A stretch of DNA of 60,779 nucleotides, taken from IMG/VR virus record IMGVR_UViG_3300042982_000029, positions 1 through 60,779 of that record; one strand, 5' to 3'. The stretch is from a virus. The translations under genes were made by a program, and so were the position numbers. Every line of letters starts with the position of its first letter. The first letter of the stretch is position 1. This document shows, in pieces, positions 50,302 to 58,029 of the stretch. A model generated the notes under the pieces. It made no database searches. It saw nothing but the letters and a program-made list of their open reading frames with translations, and was not told the DNA's origin.

Positions 50302-50993
50302 GTGATCTCCTCACCTCGGATGAATTTCTTCAGGTCGTTCCCGGCGACCTTGCCGTTGGCCGCGACCTGCAGGTCGGTCGGCTCGGCGTGGTACTTGCCG
50401 TCGGAGCCGAGCTTAGACCCGCCCGAGCCGCCTGTCAACCGCTCAGGCGCCGGGCGAACCTGGGCGTACTCGAGCTGATAGCCGCCCGCGCCCGCCGAGC
50501 TGTCCTCCTTCTGGCCGGCCTTGGTCCACGGCTTCCGCAGCCACATCGCCGCGAATGACCGGTCGCCGAGCCAGCCGCGTACGAGCACCGAGTCGGCCTG
50601 GCCGTGCTTCGTGAGCACGTCGTCCCCGTCGTCGTCGTTGTGCTCGGTCTGCATCGACCACGGGCCACGGCAGTACGACACCGCGACGTTCCAGCCGTGC
50701 TCCTCGGCGAGCTTCACGACCTGCTTGGCACCGCCCGGCATCACTGTCCCCCAGATGGTCTCGTTCGCCGTGATCAGCGCGGCCGGGTACTCGGGCACCG
50801 GTGGCGGCAGCACGACCTTCTGCGCGGCCTTGTGCGGTGTCGCGGTGGACGGGATGAACCGCAGGTCACCGGCCGCCCGCATCGACCACGACGTGCGGCC
50901 GACGTCGGACAGCCCGGTCCACTGGTCATCCCCGTCCCGGCCGGTCACCTCGACGAAGAGGCGCCGGCCGGCCTCGAAGTCCAGCTCAGCCAT
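50298..50993 (-). CDS. 231-aa protein of unknown function
   Basis: LDFEAGRRLFVEVTGRDGDD, then TPHKAAQKVVLPPPVPEYP, VSYCRGPWSMQTEHNDDDGD and a Gly/Ser-rich linker before a basic end. No family recognised. Overlaps the 414-aa gene by ATGA. Confidence 0.6.
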   Translation of the reverse strand: MAELDFEAGRRLFVEVTGRDGDDQWTGLSDVGRTSWSMRAAGDLRFIPSTATPHKAAQKVVLPPPVPEYPAALITANETIWGTVMPGGAKQVVKLAEEHGWNVAVSYCRGPWSMQTEHNDDDGDDVLTKHGQADSVLVRGWLGDRSFAAMWLRKPWTKAGQKEDSSAGAGGYQLEYAQVRPAPERLTGGSGGSKLGSDGKYHAEPTDLQVAANGKVAGNDLKKFIRGEEIT

Positions 50994-51183
50994 TCAGCTC
51001 CTCCTCCAGCTCGGCCACGGTGACCTTGAGCGCCTCGATCCTATCGCGCTCCTTGGCCGGGATCCAGCCGCCGATCGCCTCGACCCCCTCGGCGTCGACG
51101 ATGTCCGACTTCATCCACGCGATGCGGTACCGCAGGGCTCGACGAGCCCTGCGGCAAGAGCACCACGGCCAGCAGACGCTCAC
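50986..51183 (-). CDS. Small protein (65 aa)
   Basis: GTG overlapping the previous stop (GTGA). N-terminus is Cys/Arg-rich (VCWPWCSCRRARRALRYR), followed by an acidic helix (DRIEALKVTVAELEEELNG). A later ATG at 51114 would give 42 residues. Confidence 0.5.
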   Translation of the reverse strand: MSVCWPWCSCRRARRALRYRIAWMKSDIVDAEGVEAIGGWIPAKERDRIEALKVTVAELEEELNG

Positions 51184-51326
51184 CGGTACAGCGACGGCCA
51201 GTTGTACGGGTCCGTCGGGTCGAACGGCTTGTTGAACTGCGACCAGTCGATCGGCCCCAGAGTCTTGCGCACGATCAGCCAGATCGCGAGCTCCTCCAGC
51301 GCGAGGACCACGAACGCCCACATCAT
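51180..51326 (-). CDS. Small membrane protein (48 aa)
   Basis: MMWAFVVLALEELAIWLIVR forms one membrane segment; the tail is DWSQFNKPFDPTDPYNWPSL. ATG overlaps the stop of the 296-aa gene. Confidence 0.6.
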   Translation of the reverse strand: MMWAFVVLALEELAIWLIVRKTLGPIDWSQFNKPFDPTDPYNWPSLYR

Positions 51327-52213
51327 CGACGGCTCCGACGCAGCACGCCCTTGCCGTCGACGTACACGACGGAGTACTCGGCCGGGTCGAACGTGATCTC
51401 GCCCTCGGAGTTGGGAGCGAACTTCGCGCGGACGTGGTCCAGCCGGCTCAGCCGAGCGGTCTCCTCGGCCTCGTCGACGAACTCCAGCCGGTCGACCGTA
51501 GGCCCCGGGTCGGTGCCCGGGGCCAGCTCGAAGACGTCGTCGACAGCCTCGGTCGCCTCGTGCGCGGCGGTGCCCGGCACGGCCAGGTTCACGCCATCGT
51601 CCCCGCCGCCCAGCTCCTTGCGGACCCACGGCAGCCGGAGATGCGTGGAGCCCCGGACCTTCGACGCAGCGACGTACCCCTGCTCGACCAGGCCAGCCTC
51701 GGCCAGCGCGTCCAGCAGCCGGAAGTACTCGATCTCGCCGACCGGCTTGTCGATGTACAGGTGGTAGTGCCCGGCCGTGCTCGACGGCAGCACCCGCACC
51801 GGGTGATCGATGTCAATCATGACCGTGTGGTAACCAGTCCTGTTACCTTCGGCGTCCACGAGCTCCGACGACCAGGTCTGCGCCCGGCTTAGCTCGGCCT
51901 GTGGGCGCGACACCGGCTGGTTGGGCTCCTCGGAGATCTGGCCCGGCCGGAAGTCCACCGAGTAGTACTTGTGCTGGTACGCCGACAGCTCGTCCAGGCG
52001 CGGCGCGGCCGGCCGCATCGGGCCGAACAGGTCACCCTCGGACCACACCTCGCCGGAGACCTTCACGCCGACCGGCTGGATCCCCGGCTTGCCGTCCGAC
52101 TGGATGTGCGTCTCGCCGGTCACCAGCGGCGTACCGTCCAGGCCGCCGGTCCAGTCGACCTCGTCGAACCCGAAGGAGCTGAGCACCTCGGCCCGCTCGT
52201 TGTTGTCACTCAT
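51323..52213 (-). CDS. 296-aa protein of unknown function
   Basis: MSDNNERAEVLSSFGFDEVD, then GTPLVTGETHIQSDGKPGIQ, HTVMIDIDHPVRVLPSSTAG and HYHLYIDKPV; the C-terminus is acidic and ends VVYVDGKGVLRRSRR. The MIDIDHPV and STAGHYHLYID segments resemble a DxD/HxH arrangement, so an enzyme is possible; no family assigned. Confidence 0.6.
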   Translation of the reverse strand: MSDNNERAEVLSSFGFDEVDWTGGLDGTPLVTGETHIQSDGKPGIQPVGVKVSGEVWSEGDLFGPMRPAAPRLDELSAYQHKYYSVDFRPGQISEEPNQPVSRPQAELSRAQTWSSELVDAEGNRTGYHTVMIDIDHPVRVLPSSTAGHYHLYIDKPVGEIEYFRLLDALAEAGLVEQGYVAASKVRGSTHLRLPWVRKELGGGDDGVNLAVPGTAAHEATEAVDDVFELAPGTDPGPTVDRLEFVDEAEETARLSRLDHVRAKFAPNSEGEITFDPAEYSVVYVDGKGVLRRSRR

Positions 52214-52500
52214 CAGTAACCTCGCATCCTGCGGCCGTACGCCGCGTCGTCCTCGACTTGCTGCCTGCGCTTCTGCGCCTCGTACGCCGCCTGGTTGCGG
52301 CGCCGGACCTTGATCACGATCCACGCGATCGGCGGGACCAGCAGGATCAGGCCGCCCGTGAGCGGGATCCCGATGATGGCCACCAAGATCCCGAAGATGA
52401 TCAGGCCACCCTTGCAGGCGCTGTGGTCGTCTACCCCGTTCAGTTTTCCTCCGTTTCCAGCCCTGCTGAACGCCGAGCTGCGCTGAACATCTCGCGGCAC
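52213..52500 (-). CDS. Membrane protein (up to 95 aa)
   Basis: One or two hydrophobic segments (GGLIIFGILVAIIGIPLTGG and LILLVPPIAWIVIKV) and a basic, Gln-rich tail. The start is uncertain: GTG at 52500 lies within the upstream gene; no better start with a ribosome site is seen. Confidence 0.5.
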   Translation of the reverse strand: MPRDVQRSSAFSRAGNGGKLNGVDDHSACKGGLIIFGILVAIIGIPLTGGLILLVPPIAWIVIKVRRRNQAAYEAQKRRQQVEDDAAYGRRMRGY

Positions 52501-52823
52501 GTGGGGCAGATCGCCGGCACGTGAGGCAAGACTACCTGCAGATAATCCATGGCGTCAAGACCCTGCAGACGCAACATCGTAGCGCCGAACGCCACGACCT
52601 CCCAGCCCTCGCCATGGATCCACCGGCCCGGCCGCACCCAGGCGACCTCGAACTCCGAGCCCTCCGGCGGCCGATGCTCAGCGTTGAAACCCCACTCCGA
52701 ATCGTTCGGCACCCACAACGACTCGCCACGCTCGAGCGCCCACACCGGCCGGATCCCGATCATGCCGTGCGGGCGCTGCGCCGAGTAGTCCGGGACGTCG
52801 AACTTGCCGGTAGCCTGGATCAC
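52440..52823 (-). CDS. Hypothetical protein (127 aa)
   Basis: GTG overlapping the metzincin's stop. DVPDYSAQRPHGMIGIRPVW, HRPPEGSEFEVAWVRPGRW and CPTCREMFSAARRSAGLE (CxxC). Similar start pattern to proteins that work with the metzincin is unknown. Confidence 0.55.
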   Translation of the reverse strand: MIQATGKFDVPDYSAQRPHGMIGIRPVWALERGESLWVPNDSEWGFNAEHRPPEGSEFEVAWVRPGRWIHGEGWEVVAFGATMLRLQGLDAMDYLQVVLPHVPAICPTCREMFSAARRSAGLETEEN

Positions 52824-53575
52824 GGGATCTGCTTCCTGGTGACCGTCGGGTACAGGCCCGCGATCATCTTGATGTAGTACTTGTCGTAAGAGTCCAGCGT
52901 GTGGCCCTCGCGCATGATCGATGTGACGCGTGGCTGCGCGTGAGACAGCCCGAACGCGTGGCCCAGCTCGTGCGCCCACACGTCCTGCCACTCGTTGCCG
53001 CCGCCGCACGGGGTCAGCTTGGACCCTGTCACGTTGACCTTGATCATCGGCAGCCCCAGGTAGCCGTCGTCAGCGTACGCGCCGTAGTTGCGCGGCAGCG
53101 TCATGCCGCACGTCGACGGGTTCGCGTTCTTGTCGTGCGTCGTGAACGCGTAGTACGTGATGCGCCGGTTCGCGGGGAAGCCGTGCGCCTTGCACTGTCC
53201 AGCGCCGATGTAGGCCGAGATCAGGATCCGCGAGTCGATCTGGCGGAACAGGTTCGCGACACCGGCCAGCGGTGCGCCCGCGATGCTGGAGTCGATGCAC
53301 ACCCAGGTGCGGCCGTCGGCCAGCGTCGGGAAGCGCCACCCCTGGTACCAGCAGTAGCCGTACGGATTGCCGTCGTTTACACACGACGTGGCGGCCGTCG
53401 CGGCACCGGTCGTCAGGTGCTCGGCGGGAGGCGCGGTGACCGTGACGGTCGGCGCCGGCGTCGGCCCGTAGTCGTCGTGCTGCGGCACGAACGAGATCCC
53501 CAGGAAGTACAGCAGGAGACCGATGATCATCCCCAGGCTGACGTTACGCGCGATGCGCAGTTGGTACTCGGTCAC
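52820..53575 (-). CDS. Membrane-anchored metzincin-type metalloprotease
   Basis: 251 residues, GTG start. One N-terminal membrane segment (VSLGMIIGLLLYFLGISFV), a Thr/Pro/Ala-rich linker, then an extracellular domain with several Cys and the zinc site WAHELGHAFGLSH (HExxHxxGxxH, about residues 201-211) followed closely by the Met-turn SIM (about 219). This is the metzincin signature. Streptomycete snapalysins are related but end in Asp. The protease should lie outside the membrane; expression in the early arm suggests a role at the host surface. A motif copy lies at 53374-53383. Confidence 0.8.
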   Translation of the reverse strand: MTEYQLRIARNVSLGMIIGLLLYFLGISFVPQHDDYGPTPAPTVTVTAPPAEHLTTGAATAATSCVNDGNPYGYCWYQGWRFPTLADGRTWVCIDSSIAGAPLAGVANLFRQIDSRILISAYIGAGQCKAHGFPANRRITYYAFTTHDKNANPSTCGMTLPRNYGAYADDGYLGLPMIKVNVTGSKLTPCGGGNEWQDVWAHELGHAFGLSHAQPRVTSIMREGHTLDSYDKYYIKMIAGLYPTVTRKQIP

Positions 53576-53576
53576 T

Positions 53577-53891
53577 TCATGCCTCCCGGCTGGACGTGTA
53601 GTTGAGGATCGCCTGCTCGACCGTGGACCACTCGCTCGCCGAGTTGTTCCAGATCAGGTCGCCGGTCTTGAGCGAGAAGACGTACGAGTAGCCGCCGAGC
53701 CGCCGCACCTCGGCCGCGATGGTGAACCGCGAGTCGCTGCGCTTGAGGACCTTGGGCCGGTAGTTGCCCTTGTGCGTCTTCGTGTGGTTGGCGACGAGCT
53801 GGACGATCGCGAAGCGCCGATTGCTCTCGCAGCGGATGCTCAGTGCGTGCGCCTTGGTCGCGATGGTCTGCGGGATGGTCAGTGTCGGCAT
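53577..53891 (-). CDS. Hypothetical protein (104 aa)
   Basis: TKAHALSIRCESNRRFAIVQ, then KTHKGNYRPKVLKRSDSRF and WNNSASEWSTVEQAILNYTS. A mixed alpha/beta small protein; unknown. Confidence 0.55.
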   Translation of the reverse strand: MPTLTIPQTIATKAHALSIRCESNRRFAIVQLVANHTKTHKGNYRPKVLKRSDSRFTIAAEVRRLGGYSYVFSLKTGDLIWNNSASEWSTVEQAILNYTSSREA

Positions 53892-53892
53892 G

Positions 53893-54195
53893 TCAGGCCT
53901 CCTGTCCGGGGTAGATGATCTCCAGGATCTTGCCGCGCGGCTCATCGGCCCAGTCGTACGTGCCGTTGTCCTTCGCGATCATCCAGGCCAGCGACTGCGA
54001 CTTGTCGTCGGCCCGGATCCAGATGCCCTCGGCCGTGCGGACGACCGCCTGCTTGTTGTTCGGCACCGACAACCCCGGACGCTGGAGCTCCATGTCGTAC
54101 GCGATCCGGTTGGCCAGCTCGCCGCCGAGTCCCTCTCGCAGGTCGTTGATATGGTCGGTGAGCTCGTCCTGCGTGAGATTCAGGTTGAATTGCAT
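53893..54195 (-). CDS. Hypothetical protein (100 aa)
   Basis: MQFNLNLTQDELTDHINDLR, then VVRTAEGIWIRADDKSQSLA. Unknown; three bases of spacing to neighbours suggest one transcript. Confidence 0.55.
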   Translation of the reverse strand: MQFNLNLTQDELTDHINDLREGLGGELANRIAYDMELQRPGLSVPNNKQAVVRTAEGIWIRADDKSQSLAWMIAKDNGTYDWADEPRGKILEIIYPGQEA

Positions 54196-54196
54196 G

Positions 54197-54334
54197 TCAG
54201 TTCTCCTTCAGGTAGCTGTACAGGTCGGATGCGAAGAACGACGCGAGGACGAGAGCGGACAGCGTCCACCCTGCCGTGATCGCGCCGATCAGCGCGACGA
54301 ACGTGGCGATGAAACAGAACCGATCCCAGTTCAC
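54197..54334 (-). CDS. Tiny membrane protein (45 aa)
   Basis: GTG three bases after the upstream stop. NWDRFCFIATFVALIGAITA then GWTLSALVLASFFASDLY form one or two membrane passes; ends LKEN. Confidence 0.55.
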   Translation of the reverse strand: MNWDRFCFIATFVALIGAITAGWTLSALVLASFFASDLYSYLKEN

Positions 54335-54337
54335 CGC

Positions 54338-54649
54338 TTACCCCTCCGTCCGCAGGATGGACACGATCGTGTCCAGGATCTCGGCGTAGGTCTCGTTGAG
54401 CGTCGACTGCAGCTCCTCGACCTCGTCGCCCGAGATGTCAGCCTCGTCCGGCTCCGGCCCCCAGGTGTCCTTCCAGACGTAGCTCCCGTAGTCGCCCAGG
54501 ATCGCCTTCTGCGCGACCAGCTTATCCTGGTCGTCCTGCATCTCGTCGTACCGCCGCAGCGCGGCGCGCAGGTCGCCGGCGGAGTCCGTGAGGACCGCGC
54601 CCGCCCGCGTCAGCTTGCCCTGCTCGATCAGGTCCAGAATCGTGCTCAC
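54338..54649 (-). CDS. Hypothetical acidic helical protein (103 aa)
   Basis: STILDLIEQGKLTRAGAVLT then DLRAALRRYDEMQDDQDKL and an acidic loop. GTG start. Unknown. Confidence 0.55.
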   Translation of the reverse strand: MSTILDLIEQGKLTRAGAVLTDSAGDLRAALRRYDEMQDDQDKLVAQKAILGDYGSYVWKDTWGPEPDEADISGDEVEELQSTLNETYAEILDTIVSILRTEG

Positions 54650-54650
54650 T

Positions 54651-54866
54651 TCATGCCTCGCTCACCCAGCGCACACCGATGATGGCGCTGATCAGGTAGA
54701 TGGTTTCCTCGGGAAGGTCGACGTTGACCGCGACGAGCGGTCCCGTCATGAACAGGCTGATCTGGCCGGACACCTTCTCGCCGGTCGACAGCGTCACCTC
54801 GACCACATCGCCGTCCCAGTCGCTCAAGATCGTCGCGATGCTCATCTCACGCACAGGCTCACTCAT
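54651..54866 (-). CDS. Hypothetical protein (71 aa)
   Basis: Beta-rich: ILSDWDGDVVEVTLSTGEKV, PLVAVNVDLPEETIYLISAI. Could be a small Sm/SH3-like fold; unknown. Overlaps the upstream gene's stop by four bases. Confidence 0.55.
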   Translation of the reverse strand: MSEPVREMSIATILSDWDGDVVEVTLSTGEKVSGQISLFMTGPLVAVNVDLPEETIYLISAIIGVRWVSEA

Positions 54867-55201
54867 CGGGCAGCCAGCCGATCCCGCAGGTAGCCCGCTG
54901 CGGACTCCAGACGCTCGGCGAGCTGCTTCTCAGCCGCGTCGCGGATGCGCTTGGGCGGCAGCATGCCGGGCCGGGGAAGGACACGCGAGTACAGCACGCG
55001 CTTCTTGTCGGTCGCGACGCGGACGATCACGCCCGCCTGCGCGTCCTGGTCGATGTCGGTGAACTCGGTGGGGCCCACGCCGTCGGGCAGGGTGATGCCG
55101 TACTGCCACGACCCGATCGCCGGGTCGTGACCGATCAGCGTGTTGACCTTGCAGCCCAGAGCTCGGAGCTGCGCGATGGGCAGACTCGTCGGGTTCGCCA
55201 T
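54863..55201 (-). CDS. Hypothetical protein (112 aa)
   Basis: ANPTSLPIAQLRALGCKVNT, then DIDQDAQAGVIVRVATDKKR and a helical basic C-terminus. The ATG at 55201 has GGAGG upstream. Unknown. Confidence 0.55.
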   Translation of the reverse strand: MANPTSLPIAQLRALGCKVNTLIGHDPAIGSWQYGITLPDGVGPTEFTDIDQDAQAGVIVRVATDKKRVLYSRVLPRPGMLPPKRIRDAAEKQLAERLESAAGYLRDRLAAR

Positions 55202-55203
55202 GA

Positions 55204-55893
55204 TCAGGCCTCCTTCTTCGTGCGACGCCACGCGGTCCACGTGACCGCCTGCACCTCGGCCGGCGTGATGCCGGGAAACTCTTTCTGGAGCTGGTCGGCG
55301 GCCCGCTCGTATGCTCGCACGAAGCTCTCGTACGCGCCCTTCCTGCCCAGCACGATGCCCCGCGTCCGGTCGTCCATGACCCGGCCGACAGCCACGTCGA
55401 ACGCGTGCCGGTCGATCACAATGCCGCGCGGGTCGTTCGGGTTGGCGATCGCGTGGTAGAACGCGGTCACCTTCGGACCGGACACGACCTCTTCGGGCGG
55501 GACGCCCTGCAGGATCAGTTGGGCCTTGGTGCCGTTCACCTTCAGGCCAGGCCAGGCCCAGTCGACAACGACCTTCTCGGCGACCGGAGGCATGACACCG
55601 TCACGCTTGGAGTCGGCGTTGATCTCGTACGCCAGTCGCGCCAGCTCGACGTTTTTCGCCCAGGACAAGCGCGGGGAGATGACCGCGATGACACCGACCG
55701 CACGCTCAACGGCTCGTTCGACCGAGTCGTTCGGCGTGACGAAAAAGGTGCCGTACTGCTCGACTAGGTCGAACGCCAGGTTCAACGCGGAGCGATACCA
55801 GGCGCGGCCCTCGTGGATCTCGTCCAGCGTGGCCGAGCCGAACGCCTTCAGGATGTTCGGGGTGGTCGGTCGTGCGGTGACTCTCGTGTTCAT
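55204..55893 (-). CDS. Conserved-looking phage protein, possibly HhH DNA-binding
   Basis: 229 residues. VGVIAVISPRLSWAKNVELA, KAQLILQGVPPEEVVSGPKV, AFYHAIANPND and VIDRHAFDVAVG recall actinophage proteins of a DUF with a helix-hairpin-helix-like arrangement, as in DNA glycosylases; the link is weak. The gene follows the hairpin element at 55918-55975. Confidence 0.6.
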   Translation of the reverse strand: MNTRVTARPTTPNILKAFGSATLDEIHEGRAWYRSALNLAFDLVEQYGTFFVTPNDSVERAVERAVGVIAVISPRLSWAKNVELARLAYEINADSKRDGVMPPVAEKVVVDWAWPGLKVNGTKAQLILQGVPPEEVVSGPKVTAFYHAIANPNDPRGIVIDRHAFDVAVGRVMDDRTRGIVLGRKGAYESFVRAYERAADQLQKEFPGITPAEVQAVTWTAWRRTKKEA

Positions 55894-55917
55894 GCTCGTT
55901 CAGCTCCTCGGTTGGTA

Positions 55918-55975
55918 GGCCTTGATGCCCCGGCAACACCACAGACCGTAGTCTGTGGTGCTCCCAGATGTCAAG
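55918..55975 (-). promoter_or_regulatory. Hairpin-containing promoter element, copy A
   Basis: Flank GGCCTTGATGCCCCGGCAA, a 10-bp perfect hairpin (CACCACAGAC/GTCTGTGGTG, loop CGTA), flank CTCCCAGATGTCAAG. On the minus strand TTGACA and TACGGT stand 18 bases apart, the -10 lying in the hairpin. Copy B is at 58030-58093. Confidence 0.65.
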
Positions 55976-55976
55976 A

Positions 55977-56270
55977 TCAGACCGTGGCGGCCGGTTGGCG
56001 CGGCGGGTAGACCGTCGGCACAGCCGGAGCGTGGAAGATCTGGATCACGCGCAGCGCCAGACCAGCGCCGCCCGGGTTGAAGTGCCGCCACGCGACCAGG
56101 TAGTCGGGCGCGTCCGGCCCCGCCATGACCTTCTCGGCAGACTTCACCATCGACTCGTACGAGCGGAACGTGCGAGTCTTGAAGAACGGGCCCCGCAGTT
56201 GGTAGGGGTGGCTGTAGTTCGAGTAGCTGACGTAGCTACCATCCTCGCGGGTGTGGTTCGTCTCATGCAT
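55977..56270 (-). CDS. Hypothetical protein (97 aa)
   Basis: MHETNHTREDGSYVSYSNYS, then FKTRTFRSYESMVKSAEKVM and a Pro-rich C-terminus. Start overlaps the stop upstream. Unknown. Confidence 0.55.
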   Translation of the reverse strand: MHETNHTREDGSYVSYSNYSHPYQLRGPFFKTRTFRSYESMVKSAEKVMAGPDAPDYLVAWRHFNPGGAGLALRVIQIFHAPAVPTVYPPRQPAATV

Positions 56271-56727
56271 TGTAGATGCTCCGTCCGTTGGCCTCGTCTG
56301 CGTGGATTGCGAGCGCCAACCCGGCCTCGCTCTTGTCGCCGCCCGTGCCGGATCCGAAGACCTCACCGCACCGGCACGTCTCAGTGAACTCACCGAGCTC
56401 GTAGTCCTGGCCCGGCCCGGGCCACACCTCGCCGGTCTTGCGATACCCGGCGCCGTCCTGAGTCCAGCCGTGCGCCGGGACGATCACGATCTGACCGCTG
56501 TGGTCGCTGTGCTCGTCCAGCTCGATGTGTTCGGTGAACGGGTAGTCCTCACGCTTGAGCGACAGCGCGCCGCGCTTGAGCACGCGGGCCTTGGCCACCT
56601 TGTGGCGACCGCCGAACGCGTCGAAAACCCAGTCACCGGGCCGGAGCTGGTCGAAGTCCACGCGGACCGCGTCCAGATGCACGATCGTGATGTCGACCAT
56701 TGCCAGGTTCGATGTGACTTGACTCAC
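56263..56727 (-). CDS. Hypothetical protein (154 aa)
   Basis: GTG start. Beta-rich first half (FDQLRPGDWVFDAFGGRHKV) and TCRCGEVFGSGTGGDKSEAG, a CxC that might bind metal. Unknown. Confidence 0.55.
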   Translation of the reverse strand: MSQVTSNLAMVDITIVHLDAVRVDFDQLRPGDWVFDAFGGRHKVAKARVLKRGALSLKREDYPFTEHIELDEHSDHSGQIVIVPAHGWTQDGAGYRKTGEVWPGPGQDYELGEFTETCRCGEVFGSGTGGDKSEAGLALAIHADEANGRSIYNA

Positions 56728-56730
56728 TGC

Positions 56731-57075
56731 TCAGCCCTCCTCGGCTGCCCGCAGGATCAGCTCGCGCTGGTCGGCGGGTACTTTCTGACTGGTCAGGAAC
56801 GCCTTGATCGGGCGGACAGCCGCCCGCAGCTCAGCATCCGTGATGTCCTCGCGCTCTTGCAGCTCGTCCGCTGCGTGCGTGGTGGACTGAATGTGTCGCA
56901 TCGCCGACTGCGCAGCTCGGGCAGGCTTGGGCCAGTGCGCCCAGCCGTCCGAGTGGTCGTCGGCCCACGTGGCCAGGTTGCGCACGATCAGCGCCAGAGC
57001 CAGCCGGTTAGGCTTGCTCGCACGGATGAACCTGTGGATCGCGCCGGTATAGTCCCACTCGTTCATGTACAGCAC
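56731..57075 (-). CDS. Hypothetical helical protein (114 aa)
   Basis: YTGAIHRFIRASKPNRLALA, WADDHSDGWAHWPKPARAAQ and a helical C-terminus. GTG 57075 or ATG 57066 could be the start. Confidence 0.55.
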   Translation of the reverse strand: MLYMNEWDYTGAIHRFIRASKPNRLALALIVRNLATWADDHSDGWAHWPKPARAAQSAMRHIQSTTHAADELQEREDITDAELRAAVRPIKAFLTSQKVPADQRELILRAAEEG

Positions 57076-57078
57076 GGC

Positions 57079-57258
57079 TCACGCCTCCCGGATCTGGTCG
57101 CCGGACAGGCCGAGCTCGACCAGCTTGCGTGTGGCCTGCGTGCGGTCCCGCCGGGTGTTGCGCGGCGCGTGGACCGTGGACTGACGGAACCGTCCAGCCG
57201 TCGGACGGGTGATCCGCTCGAAACCGGCCTCGGTGTCATCGTACTTGTTGACTCGCAT
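57079..57258 (-). CDS. Small hypothetical protein (59 aa)
   Basis: MRVNKYDDTEAGFERITRPT, basic middle, and KLVELGLSGDQIREA. ATG chosen for GGAG at good spacing; a GTG two codons earlier is possible. Confidence 0.5.
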   Translation of the reverse strand: MRVNKYDDTEAGFERITRPTAGRFRQSTVHAPRNTRRDRTQATRKLVELGLSGDQIREA

Positions 57259-57296
57259 GATCACTCCAGTGATCTCGTGTGCTAGGCCTTGTGCCC

Positions 57297-57365
57297 AGCA
57301 CCCTTGGAACTACCCGGCTCCCGCATCGCTCGTGGCGGAGAGAGCCGGGTAGGACTAGGGGTGCT
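57297..57365 (-). terminator. Nested hairpin terminator
   Basis: Inner stem CTACCCGGCTC/GAGCCGGGTAG (57310-57320, 57342-57352) with nested CCGC/GCGG, and an outer AGCACCC/GGGTGCT. Its left edge (GGCCTTGTGCCC) resembles the left flank of the hairpin elements A and B. Confidence 0.65.
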
Positions 57366-57541
57366 CAGTACGTGCCGGACATGAAGTCCTTGAGCTGTGG
57401 CATGGGGTGGTCTCGCTTGTACTCGGCGAGCTCGGTCTCGTAGAGGCTGGTTGCCGCCTCTGCAGCGTTCAACCAAACCTCCTTGGCCAGGTCGAACGCG
57501 TCCATCATCCTGCCGTGTCGGCAAGTGCAACGGACGCCCAT
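57365..57541 (-). CDS. Small hypothetical protein (58 aa)
   Basis: MGVRCTCRHGRMMDAFDLAK with a CTC pair and helical remainder. ATG overlaps the preceding gene region by close spacing. Unknown. Confidence 0.5.
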   Translation of the reverse strand: MGVRCTCRHGRMMDAFDLAKEVWLNAAEAATSLYETELAEYKRDHPMPQLKDFMSGTY

Positions 57542-57542
57542 G

Positions 57543-58007
57543 TCAGTCGACCGGGATGAGGCGCAGCTCGCCGTCATCGCCGAGCTCGGCGATCGCGCCG
57601 CCCTCGACCTCGAACATCGGAGCGACCATCCGGATCTCTTCCTGCCGTGCGAAATCCCAGATCGCGAGCTGGTTGCGATCGTAGCCCAGAGCCTCGGCGT
57701 GGGCCCGCTCGGCGTGCACCTCAGTGATGTCGAGATACACGATGCCGTCGTCGATCCACGCGCCCAGGTACCGGCCGGGCTGTGCCAACCAAGAGCGCTT
57801 GGACTCAGCGTAGTCCGCGATCGCCTGCTGCAGCCCGAGCCATCCGACCTGCAGCGGCACGCGCTGCTCGTGGCCGGGCAGGCTCACGCCGTACCCGCTG
57901 GACACGGTCGGCACGCCGACGATGGCGGACTGAGTCGAACCGCTGAAAGCGTCGAGATCGTTGTAGACGTTCTGCGCCAGAACGTCGAAGCTGATGAGAG
58001 TGGTCAT
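57543..58007 (-). CDS. Hypothetical protein (154 aa)
   Basis: TTLISFDVLAQNVYNDLDAF, WLGLQQAIADYAESKRSWLA and YLDITEVHAERAHAEALGYD. Mixed alpha/beta; unknown. Driven by hairpin element B. Confidence 0.6.
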   Translation of the reverse strand: MTTLISFDVLAQNVYNDLDAFSGSTQSAIVGVPTVSSGYGVSLPGHEQRVPLQVGWLGLQQAIADYAESKRSWLAQPGRYLGAWIDDGIVYLDITEVHAERAHAEALGYDRNQLAIWDFARQEEIRMVAPMFEVEGGAIAELGDDGELRLIPVD

Positions 58008-58029
58008 GATGTCTCCCGGTTGTGTGGTG

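Noticed and set aside
3481-53383. Calling the dispersed motif a stoperator of an immunity system
   Set aside because: No integrase, partition gene or recognisable immunity repressor was found and orientation is mixed, so temperate-phage stoperators are not supported.
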